The notes under the pieces: model-generated
What the model was told of the DNA's origin: nothing
Databases searched by the model: none
The model's input: the letters and a program-made list of their open reading frames with translations, nothing else
Shown here: piece after piece, positions 44,602 through 56,459 of the stretch
Layout: each line of letters opens with the position of its first letter
How positions within the stretch are numbered: position 1 is the first letter of the stretch
Assembly: GCA_026770025.1 (NCBI GenBank)
Contig: JAMXDE010000036.1
Location: 615,257-679,256 of the forward strand
DNA from: Craspedostauros australis
Taxonomy: Eukaryota; Bacillariophyta; Bacillariophyceae; Mastogloiales; Achnanthaceae
Direction of reading: 5' to 3'
Length of the DNA stretch: 64,000 bases
Program-made: the position numbers and the translations under genes

Positions 44602-44607
44602 GACGAC

Positions 44608-46698
44608 GACATCATACCATCCGGCGACGAAGCCGACGATGACACAGGCGTCACTCCTCCGAACACACCAGCGAGGTCTACACATGGCACACCATCCAGA
44701 CCTCCACCGAGCAAGCCAAGCAAGCGTGACATAGCTAGAAAGGAGAGGATCCGACGTCACGAAGCACGAGGCAGGAAGGGAGAAGTTAATCCCAAGCCAA
44801 CTACAGGGAAGAGTATTTCCAGAGCTCTGCGCGAGCTCGCAGACTTCAACGAACGAGGTCGAAAGGAAGAAGGCTATGAGAGCGATTCATCATCCAATGA
44901 GGCGAGTGACGAACTCAGCGACGAGATGATCGACGATTCCAACAACGAAACTACAGATGACGAAGAAATCGAAAACGAAGATGAAGAGGTCGAGATCACT
45001 CACCATAGCACAACTGGATTATACGGGATGAATGCAATCATCACCGAGAGACCAGCGATCGACATCGGATTGTCGATGCAGGACGAGAACAAGGAACCAG
45101 AGAAGCACATCGAACCTACAACGTTCGACGGAGCCTTCAACCACCCAGATCCCATCCATCGAAAGGGATATCGAGCAGCCATCAAGAAAGAGTTCGACTC
45201 CATGGACACACGCAAGGTGTATAGCAAGATAAAAAGAGACGCCATCCCACGCGGCCGCAGATGCTGCAAATGCAAATGGGTCTTCAAGCTGAAGCGTGAC
45301 GGCACACATCGAGCGCGGCTCGTTGCATGTGGCTATTCACAAGTCGCAGGAGTAGACTTCCAAGAGCATTACTCACCCGTCATCCATGACGTGACCTATC
45401 GGGTCATGATGGTGATCATGCTAATCAAGAAGATGGACTGCGCACTCGTCGATGTCGTAACGGCATTCCTACATGGAGACCTTGACGAGGAGATCTACAT
45501 GAACTGTCCCAACGGGATGGATCATCAACCAGACGAAGCCCTGACCCTACACAAGCCAATCTACGGACTTGTGCAGAGCGCCAGGCAATGGTTCAAGATG
45601 TTGGTATCGACCCTCAAGAATATCAACTTCGAACAGAGCGCAGCAGACCCGTGCCTGTTCTACAGGAAGACGAACGAAGGAAGCATGATCGTGGCCATCT
45701 ACGTGGACGATTGCTTCTGTTGTGGAGACTCCAAGGCATTGGAGATATTCCTGAAAGACATCCAAGGCAGCAAATTCAAGGTGACAATCGAGCGCGGACT
45801 CGGAGACTACCTCAGCTGCAATATTGAACTGAACCATGACAAGACTAGAGCGACATTGCGTCAACCACATCTCATCCGACACCTCATCGAAGAGTTCGGA
45901 ACCAAGGTTGAGAAGATGCAACGCTATGGGACACCGGGAACCCCGGGTCAAATCATCATACGACCATCCGAAGATAACGGACTACAGAAGGTCGGACCGG
46001 AAGAACATGCCGAATATCGCCGAGGCGTCGGTATGCTACTCTTCCTCATCAAGCACTCGCGACCAGACATCGCGAACCCTGTGAGGGAACTCTCCAAGGT
46101 ATTGATTGGGCCCACCAAGGCCGCAATGAAGGAGATGTACCGGATCATCAAGTATGTGATAGATACAAGGGACTATGGATTGAAGATCCATCCAGCGCGT
46201 CCAGACGACGACGGCTGGGACATGGAGCTCTTCTGCGATAGCGAATATGCAGGAGACAAGAACACAAGAATCAGCGTAGGGGGATTCATCTTATACCTGT
46301 GCAAGGTACCAATCCTTTGGCGATCCAAGGCACAAAAAGCCGTCACACTCAGCTCATCCGAAGCAGAATACGTTGCCCTTTCCGAAGCGGCAAAGGAAAT
46401 CTTCTTCGTTGTACAGCTACTCGAAAGTGTGGGCGTCCCAGTGAAGACACCGATCAAGGTCCGTGTGGACAACATCGGAGCGATCTTCATCGCCAAGAAC
46501 CCATCAACATCCCAACGATCGCGGCACATCGACGTGCGCCATCACTACGTGAGGAACATGGTAATCGACAAAACCATCGAAATCATTTTTGTCAAATCCG
46601 AGCAGAACACAAGCGACGGATTCACCAAGAACATCAAGGCCGACTTGCAACGTGAACACGAGAAGTCGTACCTTGACACACCGAGAACATTCGAATGA
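44608..46698 (+). CDS. Element A gag-pol, 3' part (linker, reverse transcriptase, RNase H)
   Basis: This continues the frame interrupted at 4083, directly in register after one GACGAC copy. It holds a charged linker, then the RT with WVFKLKRDG, VDVVTAFLHGDL and catalytic YVDD (nt 45700-45711). RNase H follows, with CDSEYAGD, SSSEAEY, VRVDNIG and a SDGFTK end. It stops with TGA at 46696-46698. A Met at 44551 opens the same frame but lies inside B's LTR and is not a natural start. The full A protein would be about 2,060 residues. Confidence 0.93.
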   Translation, partial: DIIPSGDEADDDTGVTPPNTPARSTHGTPSRPPPSKPSKRDIARKERIRRHEARGRKGEVNPKPTTGKSISRALRELADFNERGRKEEGYESDSSSNEASDELSDEMIDDSNNETTDDEEIENEDEEVEITHHSTTGLYGMNAIITERPAIDIGLSMQDENKEPEKHIEPTTFDGAFNHPDPIHRKGYRAAIKKEFDSMDTRKVYSKIKRDAIPRGRRCCKCKWVFKLKRDGTHRARLVACGYSQVAGVDFQEHYSPVIHDVTYRVMMVIMLIKKMDCALVDVVTAFLHGDLDEEIYMNCPNGMDHQPDEALTLHKPIYGLVQSARQWFKMLVSTLKNINFEQSAADPCLFYRKTNEGSMIVAIYVDDCFCCGDSKALEIFLKDIQGSKFKVTIERGLGDYLSCNIELNHDKTRATLRQPHLIRHLIEEFGTKVEKMQRYGTPGTPGQIIIRPSEDNGLQKVGPEEHAEYRRGVGMLLFLIKHSRPDIANPVRELSKVLIGPTKAAMKEMYRIIKYVIDTRDYGLKIHPARPDDDGWDMELFCDSEYAGDKNTRISVGGFILYLCKVPILWRSKAQKAVTLSSSEAEYVALSEAAKEIFFVVQLLESVGVPVKTPIKVRVDNIGAIFIAKNPSTSQRSRHIDVRHHYVRNMVIDKTIEIIFVKSEQNTSDGFTKNIKADLQREHEKSYLDTPRTFE

Positions 46699-46710
46699 CC
46701 GAATGCACAC

Positions 46711-46718
46711 AGGAAGGG
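46711..46718 (+). other. Polypurine tract of element A
   Basis: AGGAAGGG directly precedes the TGTCGAGATG start of the 3' LTR. The same tract lies beside B's 3' LTR on the other strand. Confidence 0.7.
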
Positions 46719-47514
46719 TGTCGAGATGTACATGTGAGTATATGTCAAGATGTACGTGTATATGTGCATCGTTCACCCGCTATTCTCTCATACGCACTTG
46801 GACGGTATAACTACATTCGTGTCGATAGTATACTGTGATTCGTCAGAATTACAGGGGAAATGGAACACACGAAAAGGGGCAAGATTTCTGGAGGAAATTT
46901 GCAAATGACGATTTCTGAGAGAATTGGAAGATCGTCCGTCCATGCATCAATGGTACCAAGAGAATCTCGAGGTACTTCCCAACTAACCTCAGATGACGAT
47001 ATCATCTGACAGACTACTGCATCACCAATGGAACGTGACATCTGGAGAGCAGAAGGACACCTACTGACGTCGATAGGATGTCAACATGTCACCACGTCGA
47101 CAGCTGTCTCCAAGTCAGAGCAGGAGGCGAAGATACGATGACCCATGAAGATCATGGATACTGAAGATGAACTTCAAATGGTAAGTACTAATGGAGTAGA
47201 AGCCAGTACTGAATGAATGGAGTGTCGAATGCGGAGCACACATCGAACACGGAGTATCGTGTAGCACGAGCACACGATGGTGAGAGAGAGAGAGAGAGAG
47301 AATACAGAGAGGAGCGAGAGAGGATCTCGCGTACCGACTCATAGTCGGAGACTGAATCTACGAAACAGATTGAAGCGCCCGAGAGCATCGGGCAAGACAA
47401 CTGGTGTACACCGAGAGTATCGGAGTAGCCAACGTAATGAAATAGCAAACAGACGACTATCAACCACCACCATCTTCCACGATCGTAGGTTACCGTGAGC
47501 GGAACTTGCCAACA
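46719..47514 (+). repeat. 3' LTR of element A
   Basis: It is 796 bp, TGTCGAGATG to TTGCCAACA, and contains an (AG)n run. Against B's 3' LTR it shows about 7 substitutions and a few single-base indels. The next five bases, GTGCA, should recur left of A's 5' LTR, outside this window, as the target duplication in E1. Confidence 0.93.
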
Positions 47515-49129
47515 GTGCAGGTGTCAATTCCGATTGGCACATCACCCATCTGATGCAATGTCGTCTGCATCGCGGAGATGCCTTGCAGTGCTGTGACCCA
47601 TAACATTGACTGGATGGGTGTGCCTTCATGTCGGTTCTCACTGACGTTTCCATCGCTGGGAGTGGAATGCTGGCTACTGTCGTAGTGGCCATCGCTGTCG
47701 TCGAAGTGGACGTGAGGAGCTGACTTGGCATGGACCTTGACGGATTTGGACGAGGACGATTTCTTGTCGTGCTGGCGCTTCTTCCCAGAGGAGTCAGCGT
47801 TCTTGCCGGATCGGGCGCGACAGTCGGATGTCTTGTGCTTGCCCCATGCCTTGTGATTGTCACACCAGTGGAAGGTTGTCCCTTGATGGACGAAGTGCTT
47901 GGGATCGTTGCCCTTTGGCGGATCGCGGTTGGCGAGAGGGTGGTTGCCGCGCTTGTGGCGAGCTGTCCCTTTGTTGTCTTTCTTGTTGTTGCTCGCTTGC
48001 CGGACGCTTTGGTGAGCGAGGGCCTTGAGCTGCTTCGTCTCGGCTCGGAGGGCGAGGAGCTGCTTGTCGCGGGAGAGGCGGTTCCATGTGCCGGCGTTAA
48101 CCAAGCTCTGGTACTTGGTTTCAGCAGTGTTCATGAGGCTGACGTAGTCTGGAGTGCCGGAGTCGCTGCAGCGCTGGATGCGGTTGACGAACTCCTCATT
48201 GTCTGCTGTGTTGTACGCAGTGATGAGTGCGAAGGTCACTTTGCTGCCAACTGCTTCGCCTTTGGACTGTAGAGTGAAGACTTGATTGCGAACGTGGTCG
48301 TTCAGCTTCTTGATGTCGTTGTCGAAGTCTTTGAGCTTCAATCGATGTAGATTCATGCGGATGCTCGTGCTGAGATCATCTGTGTCGATGCTGACATGAG
48401 AGAGGACGACGCGTAGGAGCGTTGGTCCATCCATGAGTCCGTTGATTTCGTATGTGCTGCGCTGTGGCAGGATGCGATTGACGAGGTTGGGCTCAGCGAG
48501 TTGAGGATGGCGACACCTATGAGGTGCGCAGCTTGCTTCTCGACGCTGTCATTGATGTGACGCAATGTGGCACTGGTGCGCACATGGTCGATGGTGGTGA
48601 GTGGATAGTTGTCGAGGATGTTGTACATGCCTGTTGTTGTGGCGACTTGGAAGATGTCGATGCATTGCATCATCATCGCGCGAGTGCGAATGTTGGCGAG
48701 GAAGACGTTGATGTTCTCTGGAGCACCTTCGAACTTGTCGTCACTGAGCTTCTCTTGTGCTGTCTTGATGAGAGCAGCGCCTGTCTTGGTTGTTGGATCG
48801 ATGAGGGATCCATATGGTGTTACAGGCAAACTGTGCTGGTTGCTGGTTGGCTGGCAGATTCGGATTGGCTTGGACGACTGGCTGTGCTGCTGCTGCTGGC
48901 TTGGACTTGTGCTGCCACTTGCTGCTGGATGATTTGGACGAGTTTGTGCCATGTTCAGAGTGATGGGCTGTCCTCCTGCTTGTGGCTGTTGCTGTGCTGC
49001 CTGTGGTTGCACAGCTGCTTGTCCTGCAGGTGCGGTTGCGGCTGTGGCGTCGTTGGGTTGGTTGCCTTGATCCGCCATGGTCGCTCTTCGAGTTTCGTTG
49101 TTGTTGTTGTTTTTGGTGCGTGCGACCAA
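47515..49129 (-). pseudogene. E1 Copia gag, interrupted by element A and frameshifted
   Basis: This minus-strand Gag belongs to a third Copia family. It starts at 49129 (or at an internal MADQGN Met) with an Asn run, a Gln/Ala/Pro-rich stretch and an alpha-helical capsid-like part. A variant zinc knuckle, C-X2-H-X5-H-X4-C (WCDNH...H...DC), lies around 47822-47869. Around 48485-48500 the frame changes: upstream reads through LNSLS, while the downstream homologous frame reads PNLVNRIL, so one or two bases are missing or added. Element A breaks it at 47515. The downstream pol lies beyond the left edge of the window. The degenerate copy E2 shares the knuckle and the NHVRNQVFTLQSKGE-like block. 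Confidence 0.8.
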
Positions 49130-49158
49130 ACGAAACGATCAGAGCGCGTGTTTCAACG

Positions 49159-49174
49159 TTGCGCAGAGGAAGCG
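49159..49174 (-). other. Possible primer binding site of E1 (tRNA-iMet-like)
   Basis: The 16 bases after the LTR on the minus strand, CGCTTCCTCTGCGCAA, are the complement of TTGCGCAGAGGAAGCG. This resembles the D-arm of eukaryotic initiator tRNA-Met (GGCGCAG-GGAAGCG form). The match is from memory of the tRNA family, and the position within the tRNA is unusual. Confidence 0.35.
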
Positions 49175-49363
49175 TGTGCAGGTTTTTCACGTGACCGGAG
49201 GTGTTGGGGGGGGTGAAACCTGTCTGTTCTGAAAATTATGACTGTGCGGAGCGGTCATTTGCTCAACGTGGATCCTACGCGTGGTTTGTGCGGTATCGTC
49301 TGTCCATCGACACTCATTGTTCGGATTCGGCCAGATTCGGGAATTGGCACTAAATCTGCACAA
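49175..49363 (-). repeat. 5' LTR of E1
   Basis: It is 189 bp with terminal inverted TGTGCAG/CTGCACA. It matches the 188-bp LTR at 55119-55306, which ends E2 on the plus strand. It is short for a Copia LTR but has both canonical ends. Confidence 0.85.
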
Positions 49364-50544
49364 TATTCTGTTCCCACAGTCCCGGCAAAAGATACCAATT
49401 CCAGGCGCAAACCAACAACAGCCATTCATTTTGTTTTACTTCCAAAGTTTTGGTCGTGGTCGTGGTTGTCGTTGTCGTTGACTTTTTGTTCAGATTTAGT
49501 GCCAATTCACGAATCTGGCCGAATCCGAACGAGCAAGTTCACTAACCAGGTCTTTTTTAGGCCAAAGTTCACTAACCAGGTCGTTTGGTGCCTGGCACGA
49601 TGATTGGATGACTGAAATGGTCGGCGTATCACTGCGACAGCATTGAAAATGTTAGTTTAGCCACGAAGTGTACACATCAACCATGTCCCTGTTGGACAGC
49701 GTAGAGTACTCTAGTTTATGATGTGTCGATGAATCCTGTTGAGCAGAGGGGTCGAATCAGCTATTATCGATTGCATGCTGACATCGCCATTGGCATGTAC
49801 CAACCTTGGAATGGTCTACATCCAACCGCAAGGAGTTTCAGACTACCTGTAGTCCATTCCTGCGATACCGTTTCGGTCACTGTGTGTAACTGTGTTGGTC
49901 ATATGTGCATACAAAAAGTCAAGCATACTTGATTGTAACAACCCCACCACTCCAAACACCTCCATGGGGTACAGCCACGAAGTTTGAGGTCTTGGGTCCT
50001 TCTGGAAGGTACTCATACCGATGGATCTGGATATCATGGCGTCTTGTGTGTGGCAGTACTGTGAGCTACACATCAAACGACATCTTGATCTGTAGATTTA
50101 AGTCCTTCCACATGGATCTATCACTTTGAACTCAATATTCGTACACTTTGGAGGAGATTCGGAGGCATCGAAGTGTTGGATGGAGTATGATTGACATTTG
50201 TATGCACACAATGCTCAGAACGTTGTACAGCGCGATGCGTACCGTTCCGTACTACTTGGTATCAAGCATCCGTAGAATTGGATCCCTTCTAAACGGATCT
50301 AGGACTTCAAACTCGATGACCGTACTCTTTGGAGTGCGCTTGGAGTTGTCCAGTTGATTGGATCTCTGAAAACGGCCGGTGCAATACATCGATATGCATA
50401 ATACTGCACAAGGCGATGCATACTGTGCAGTCTCGTCCGACGCAGTACTGCGTGGTATCAGCATCCGTAGATTTCGATAACTTCCAGACGGATCTAGCAC
50501 TGCAGGCTCCATGACCGTACTCTTGGGGAGTGTGCTTGGAGTGG
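49364..50544. repeat. Non-coding stretch with degenerate tandem repeats
   Basis: No gene is supported here. A 40-base piece of the E LTR start recurs in inverse orientation at about 49491-49530. AAGTTCACTAACCAGGTC is repeated at 49535-49552 and 49565-49582. Three diverged units spaced about 181 and 196 bp have GGATCT landmarks at 50114, 50295 and 50491. Each continues into an ACTC-ATGACCGTACTCTT-like block, and a CATCCGTAGA-like block precedes the later units. Confidence 0.55.
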
Positions 50545-53500
50545 TGCAGTTGGTATCAATCTACATTGGTTGAAGCTCAAAGACTTCACAACAACATCAG
50601 AAGCTGAACAACCACGTTCGCAACCAAGTCTTCACTCTCCAGTCCAAAGGCGAAACAGTTGGCAGCAAAGTCACCTTTGCACTCATCACTGCATACAACA
50701 ACATCATACAATGAGGAGTTTGTCAGCCACATCCAGCGCTGCAGTGACTGCGGTACTCAGACTACATCAGTCTCACGAATACTGCTGAGACCAAGTACAG
50801 AGCATGGTCAATGCCAGCACATGGAACCGCCTTTCTTGCGACAAGCAGCTTCTTGCTCTCTGAGCCAAGACGAAGCAGCTCAAAGCGTCAATCACCAAAT
50901 CATCCAGCAAGCAAGCAAACACAAGAAGGACAACAAAGGGACAGCTTGCCACAAGGTGGCACACCACCCTCTTGCCAATCAAGATCCGCCCAAGGAACAA
51001 CAACCCCAGGCACTTTGTCCACCAGGAACCACCTTCCACTGGTGTGACAACCACAAGGCATGGGACAAGCACAAGAACATCCAACTGTCGCGCCCGACCT
51101 GGCAAGAACGCTGACCTCCTCTGGGAAGAAGCGCCAGCACGACAAGAAATCTGCCCTCGTTCCAAATCCGTCAAGGTCCATGCCAAGTTCAGCTTCCTCA
51201 CGTCCACCTTCGACGACAGCGATGGCCACTATGACAGTAGCCAGCATTCCACTCCCAGCGATGGAAACGCCAGTGAGAACTGACATGAAGGCACGCCCAT
51301 CCGATCAATGTTATCAGTCACAGCACTGCAAGGCATCTCCGCGATGCAGACGACATTGCATCAGATGGGTGATGTTCCAATCGGAATTAGACACCTGCAC
51401 GTCGGCCACAAGTCCTCGGACACGTGGTGACTTCAGCAACGATCTTCAGCCAGTCCACGGCATGGCCATACAAGGAGTTGGAGGGTCCATCCCCATTCAA
51501 TCCAAGGGCACACTATCCTGGACAATACTCGATGATGACGGCCAGCCACTGCGGATAAAGATAGCAACGCTTACTACGCGCCACGCTTCGTATTCGACTG
51601 TTCTGTCCACAGCAATGTTCAGACCAAGGTCCCCGCGATCATCACGGGCAGGCACTTGCGTACCTGCAACAACCTACGGCAAGACCCAACACAGTCCTGC
51701 GCTCCTCGCGTCACAAGGTCACTGTACTACCATCATCCTGGGCACCAACCTGCCTCTGATGTCCGTCATCCACGCCAAGCGACATGCGCCAGCAATTCCT
51801 CGCTACCGTCCAGTCCTTCAAGCAATTCCTGAATTTTTAACATCACCGGGACGTCCCCGACGGCATGATGGAGGTTCATGAAGACCCCAAGCTTGCCGAG
51901 TTGAGGCCCGATCCTCTCCAAGACAACGACACACTGGTCCGCGATCAGTCGGCAACACATCTGTTGGTGCATCCGATGCACAGGGACAGCTACTCCGGTG
52001 GCACCATCGCTTGGGGCACCTTCCCTTCCGTGTCTTGCGCAACATGGCATCACACGAATCATACCAACGAGCACTTGGCCAAGGCCGAGTTCCCTCTCTG
52101 CTCTGGGTGCATCTATGGCAAGGCCGTCCGCCAGCGCAAAGCCAAATTGCATCACGCGCGGATCGTCAAGCGAGCGCTGATTCCCAGGGCACATCGTATC
52201 GGTCGATCAGATCGTCTCTCGCCAGCCTGGGGTGCTTCCGCAGCAAAAGCAACCACACACTGGTCGTGATACCTGCGGCAGTGTTTGTGTTGATCAGTAC
52301 CTTGGTATTGACTACGTTCACTTGCAGCTCACCCAGTCTGGTGGCCAACACACTGCAAGCCAATCAGGCTGTCGAGCGCTATGCAACTCATTCGTGTCTG
52401 CATAACACCACTACCACCCGAAAAGACAGATTCGCTGAGCACTGTTCCACACAGCTGTCGCAGCAGCCAATCAAACCATCACATCTGTGGAGTCAATGCT
52501 CCCATCATAATGGCATCGCCGAGCAAGCATCCGCAACCTCCAAGAGGCCACTTGCTCGATGCTCTCTGCATGCGCAGCACCATGTCCTGATGCCATTTCA
52601 TCCTTCCTCTATGGCTGTATGCTCTGGCGCTACCCTCTGAGATCCGAAGGAACGCTGGCTCGATAGGGAGGTATATCGCCACTCCAGCGATTTTGGTTGG
52701 TACAGATCAAGGTCCAACCCTTGATGCACACTTTCACAGTCATTTGGATGCCCTGTATACCTCCTCAAGGCTGCACTGCTGCAACAAAGATCCCAGGTTC
52801 CCAAGGGAAGCGCCGCGCTCAACATTGCCATCTTCCTTGAATGTCAGCGTGAACATGCGAGCAGCGTACCTATCGCTCAAGAAATCGACACAGGGTACTT
52901 TCGCCCACAGTTCCATCTGAACTTCGACAACAGGTTCCAACAGTCAAGACCAACCCGCTAATGCCGTCCTGTCCTGGCGCATCACAAGTGGCAGCGTCTC
53001 ACCGCACTTGACGAACCAGCCAAGCTCTCACCAATGCGCTCCAAACGCATCACACGTGCTGTTCAGCCCACCACGACTCTTTTCCGCAAGCACACTTCCA
53101 TCCTGGGACCACACATGCTGCAGCCTGACGCCAAGCATTCCAGCTTGACATGCAGCAACAAGTTTGCAAAGAGAGCATTCCGAGGCACAACCTTCCGATG
53201 ATCCATCCCTCTCGTGTCAACGCCTTCCCTTCGAGGCCACGTCTTCCAAGACAGCCATCAAGCTCACCTTCATAGGGAGCTACACCTACGCTACGCATCG
53301 CCACGCAGACGCATCACGATCCGCTCCATCCGCACAGAAACGGCAGACACCAAGCCAGCTTACACTCCAACTCCAATCATACCACCCGCACACAGCCTCG
53401 ATCGCTTCCATGCATCCAACATCCTCAACATGAACTATCCGGTGATCTGCACCCCATGTCATTCCGCACAACGCTCGCAGATGATGACACCATGTACTGG

Positions 53501-55306
53501 GGGCAATGCAGAAGCAGAACGACTGCGACAAATTCATCAAGGCAACACAGGAGATCGAAGACCACCAGTCCAGACGCATTGGGAGGTCGTGCAACGCCAT
53601 CAAGTGCCAAAGGGCACATAGATCCTGAAGCCTCTGGTCATTCAAACGCAAAAACGCAGACTGCAACCGGCGTAAATCTCCAATTGGAAATGCACGGCTA
53701 TGCCATGCATGGAGTAGAGCAACGACATGTTGTCAACTACTGGAACCATTCGCTCCAGTTGTCCATGGTCCACCATCCAGACATTCCTTCTCACTATGGC
53801 CGTCCAACGTCGCTGGGAACACATCCGCACAAATCGACTTCGTTCTAGGCGTTCCCGCAAGCAGATGGTGGAAATTCGACATCTTCATGCAAGTACCATC
53901 AGTGGTGCAACGTGGCACGGAAGCCGACATGTCTCAACGTTCTCACTCAAGCTCAAGAAAATCTGTACGGCACCAAGCAAGCAGCTTTTTGGTATGGCAC
54001 CGCACGTGTTGACGGCCTGGATGCAGGCATGGATTCCTGCAAGCCAAGTCGACGAAATGTCTTCTCTACAAGCACACATATCCAATTCTGCGTACGTGGA
54101 CACGCGCATCTCATTGCCCACACAACACGAGATCGATGACATCATCGAGCGCCTCAAGGCACGGTTACGCTAACCGAGCGAAGCAACTGAGTTGAGTATC
54201 TGGGCGTTCACATCCAACGCACTGACGACACCACACGACTCACACAACCGCACTCATGAAACCGAATCCATATGAGCATCCAAGATCGTCCTAATGCACA
54301 GACGAACCTATTCGCGCCAGCGTCAAACCGCTCCTACAACAAAGACCCGGTGCCCTGCTGCCACTCGACGGATTCGATTATCGATTGTTGTTGGGATGCT
54401 CACTTCCTCCCCGATCGACGAGGCCGGACATCCTGCTTCACGTCCAGTCATGCGCACGCTTTCATGCTCATCCAATGAAAGTCACAAACATAGATGCCAT
54501 CGCATGGATTGTACAATACCTCACTCACGACATGGGATGAGTGAACTCCGGCATCTCACCTACCCGTGACTCCATTCACGTGCTATGCTGATGCAGACTT
54601 CGCAGAGCTTTCACCAAGACAACAACGACCCCAACATGGCAAAAAATCGACCGATACGTCGCTCCTGTATCGGATTCCCATCATATTGAACTCCAAGCTG
54701 CAAACAGAGATTCACACTCCAGCACCACAGAAGCCAAGTAACGTGGCCTCTCAGCGCTCTCTGAGAGGTTATTACCCATCATCACCTCATCACAAAATGA
54801 AGCAGCACATATCGTCATTTGACAACTTCTCTGCCAACAGTTCACTGCACAGCATTTGAGGACAACTTCCGGTGCCCTCGAACATCCGGCCAACGCACCA
54901 GAATGGCGTCGCTCGTACCAAGCCACATCAATGTCAAATCCCATCACTTCCGTGAGCTGGTCATTAAAGGTCGCATTCACCATCAAAAAGGTCGCACACT
55001 TTTGACCAGATGCTTGACATCTTCACCAGCCCTTGGCACACCCAACTATTTGGAATCTCTGCGATTGCGACTATTGGGGGATGGTAAGCGCGGTCCCCCG
55101 TGCCACCGACAAGAGGGATGTGCAGATTAAGTGCCAAGTCACGAATCTGCCGAATCCAACGAAGAGTGTCGATGGACAGAGACGATACCGCACAAACAAC
55201 GAGTAGGATCCTTGTTGAGCAAATGCGCTACACAAGCACAGTCATAATTTTTCAAACAGACAGGGGTTTCACCCCCAACACCTCCGGTCACGTGAAAACC
55301 TGCACA
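50545..55306 (+). pseudogene. E2, decayed Copia element of the E1 family, 5' truncated
   Basis: Homology to E1 gag starts near 50545-50570 (KLKDF, then NQVFTLQSKGE). The same order of Copia domains follows in changing frames. The knuckle WCDNHKAW is near 51034-51080, and a pre-integrase segment with CSGCIYGKAVRQ is around 52090-52130. An integrase start, PGHIVSVDQIVS, lies at about 52181-52216. RT remnants include ENLYGTKQAAFWYG near 53950-53990, and RNase H remnants include CYADADFAE near 54575-54605. A DIFTS end lies near 55010. Many stops and frameshifts exclude function. The 5' LTR and start of gag are missing, while the 3' LTR is present. Confidence 0.8.
55119..55306 (+). repeat. 3' LTR of E2
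   Basis: It is 188 bp, TGTGCAGATT to CCTGCACA, and is homologous along its length to 49175-49363 on the other strand, with scattered substitutions and small indels. It is preceded by a purine tract AAGAGGGA. Confidence 0.85.
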
Positions 55307-56459
55307 TTCATTCTTCAATACCGATAGCGTCTGTAATTCACTTCGTTCGCTCGGTCGGCGATCTTCGGCGAGATCATTTCCGAGAACGCGTCTTTTGCCC
55401 TCTGCTGCTGAGGCCGCAGCCTGTTGTGCTTGTCTCCCGATCTACTCGTACGGATGATCGACAGCTCCCATTCCCCATCCCTTCCCCTCCAGACATTCTT
55501 TCATCACGACCATGACAAACGTAGACGACTGTATTCGTGCTCGTAGTAGTTGGATTGTGTCCACGCAGCGCCGAGCTCTGTGAGTGTCTAGTATCTGCTT
55601 TTGCTTCCGCCAGCGACCCTGCCACAACGCACCAACAACACGAGCAAAACAAACAACAGCAAAATTCCAAGCAACGAGAATTTTCGAATACGTGGTATTG
55701 GATGATACTCCGCCCACTCCACCTGCTTCACCCAAAGTGTGATAAATCACAAGCACAACTAACCAGCTCCAGGCCACAAGAAAGACACGAAACGGCGAAG
55801 CGGATCATCCCAAACACACACAAACACGCGAACAGACATATAGCATTTTGGTCAAACAGACAAACACAGCACATCATGTGCACGTCCCTGATGATCCCGT
55901 TAAAGATCGTGTTGCCGTCGGACTGCTTCCGAGCTGTGATATTACTCTGTTCCATGTTCGCAGAGGTCATTTCTGTAAACAGCAACGTCTTCGAATGCCC
56001 GAACTGTTCCTGGTCCTCTCCGGACCCAATTTCCACCACAACAACGCACAAATCACGTTCTTTCAAACGGAACCGACGACCCGACAAACAAATCACACAA
56101 CAACAACAGCAACAACAAGAAATCCTGCAAACGACATCATCCTCTCCCAGTCTCATAATTCATCCACCGACCAACCAATCATCATCCCTTCCAAACACAG
56201 CAACCACAACAACCAGCAGCACCCACAACCGCACAACGCAACAAAAACACAACGTGATGCCATCTACCAGCTCTGCAACCCTGAACTTGACATGATGAAC
56301 GCTGCATCAACAGTGAGACCAACAGCAACAGCGATTTCTTCCAAAAACGGCACTGCTCCACAAATGCCCAACAACGCGAGCAAAAACAAATGCAAACAAC
56401 GCAACAAAGACACAATCGCACGTTTCAAGTCGCCGAATGCAAATCAAACGCACAAGCCA
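55307..56459. other. CA-rich sequence without a recognised gene
   Basis: The stretch is rich in CAA/ACA runs (about 56090-56260). Long open frames here, for example plus-strand 55537-56295 and 55848-56852, encode Thr/Asn/Gln/His-rich low-complexity protein and look like products of the base composition. I see no domain, LTR or RNA gene. Confidence 0.5.

Noticed and set aside
44551-44607. Met at 44551 as a start of the RT-RNase H frame
   Set aside because: It lies inside B's 5' LTR. The real frame continues from 4083 after B is removed.
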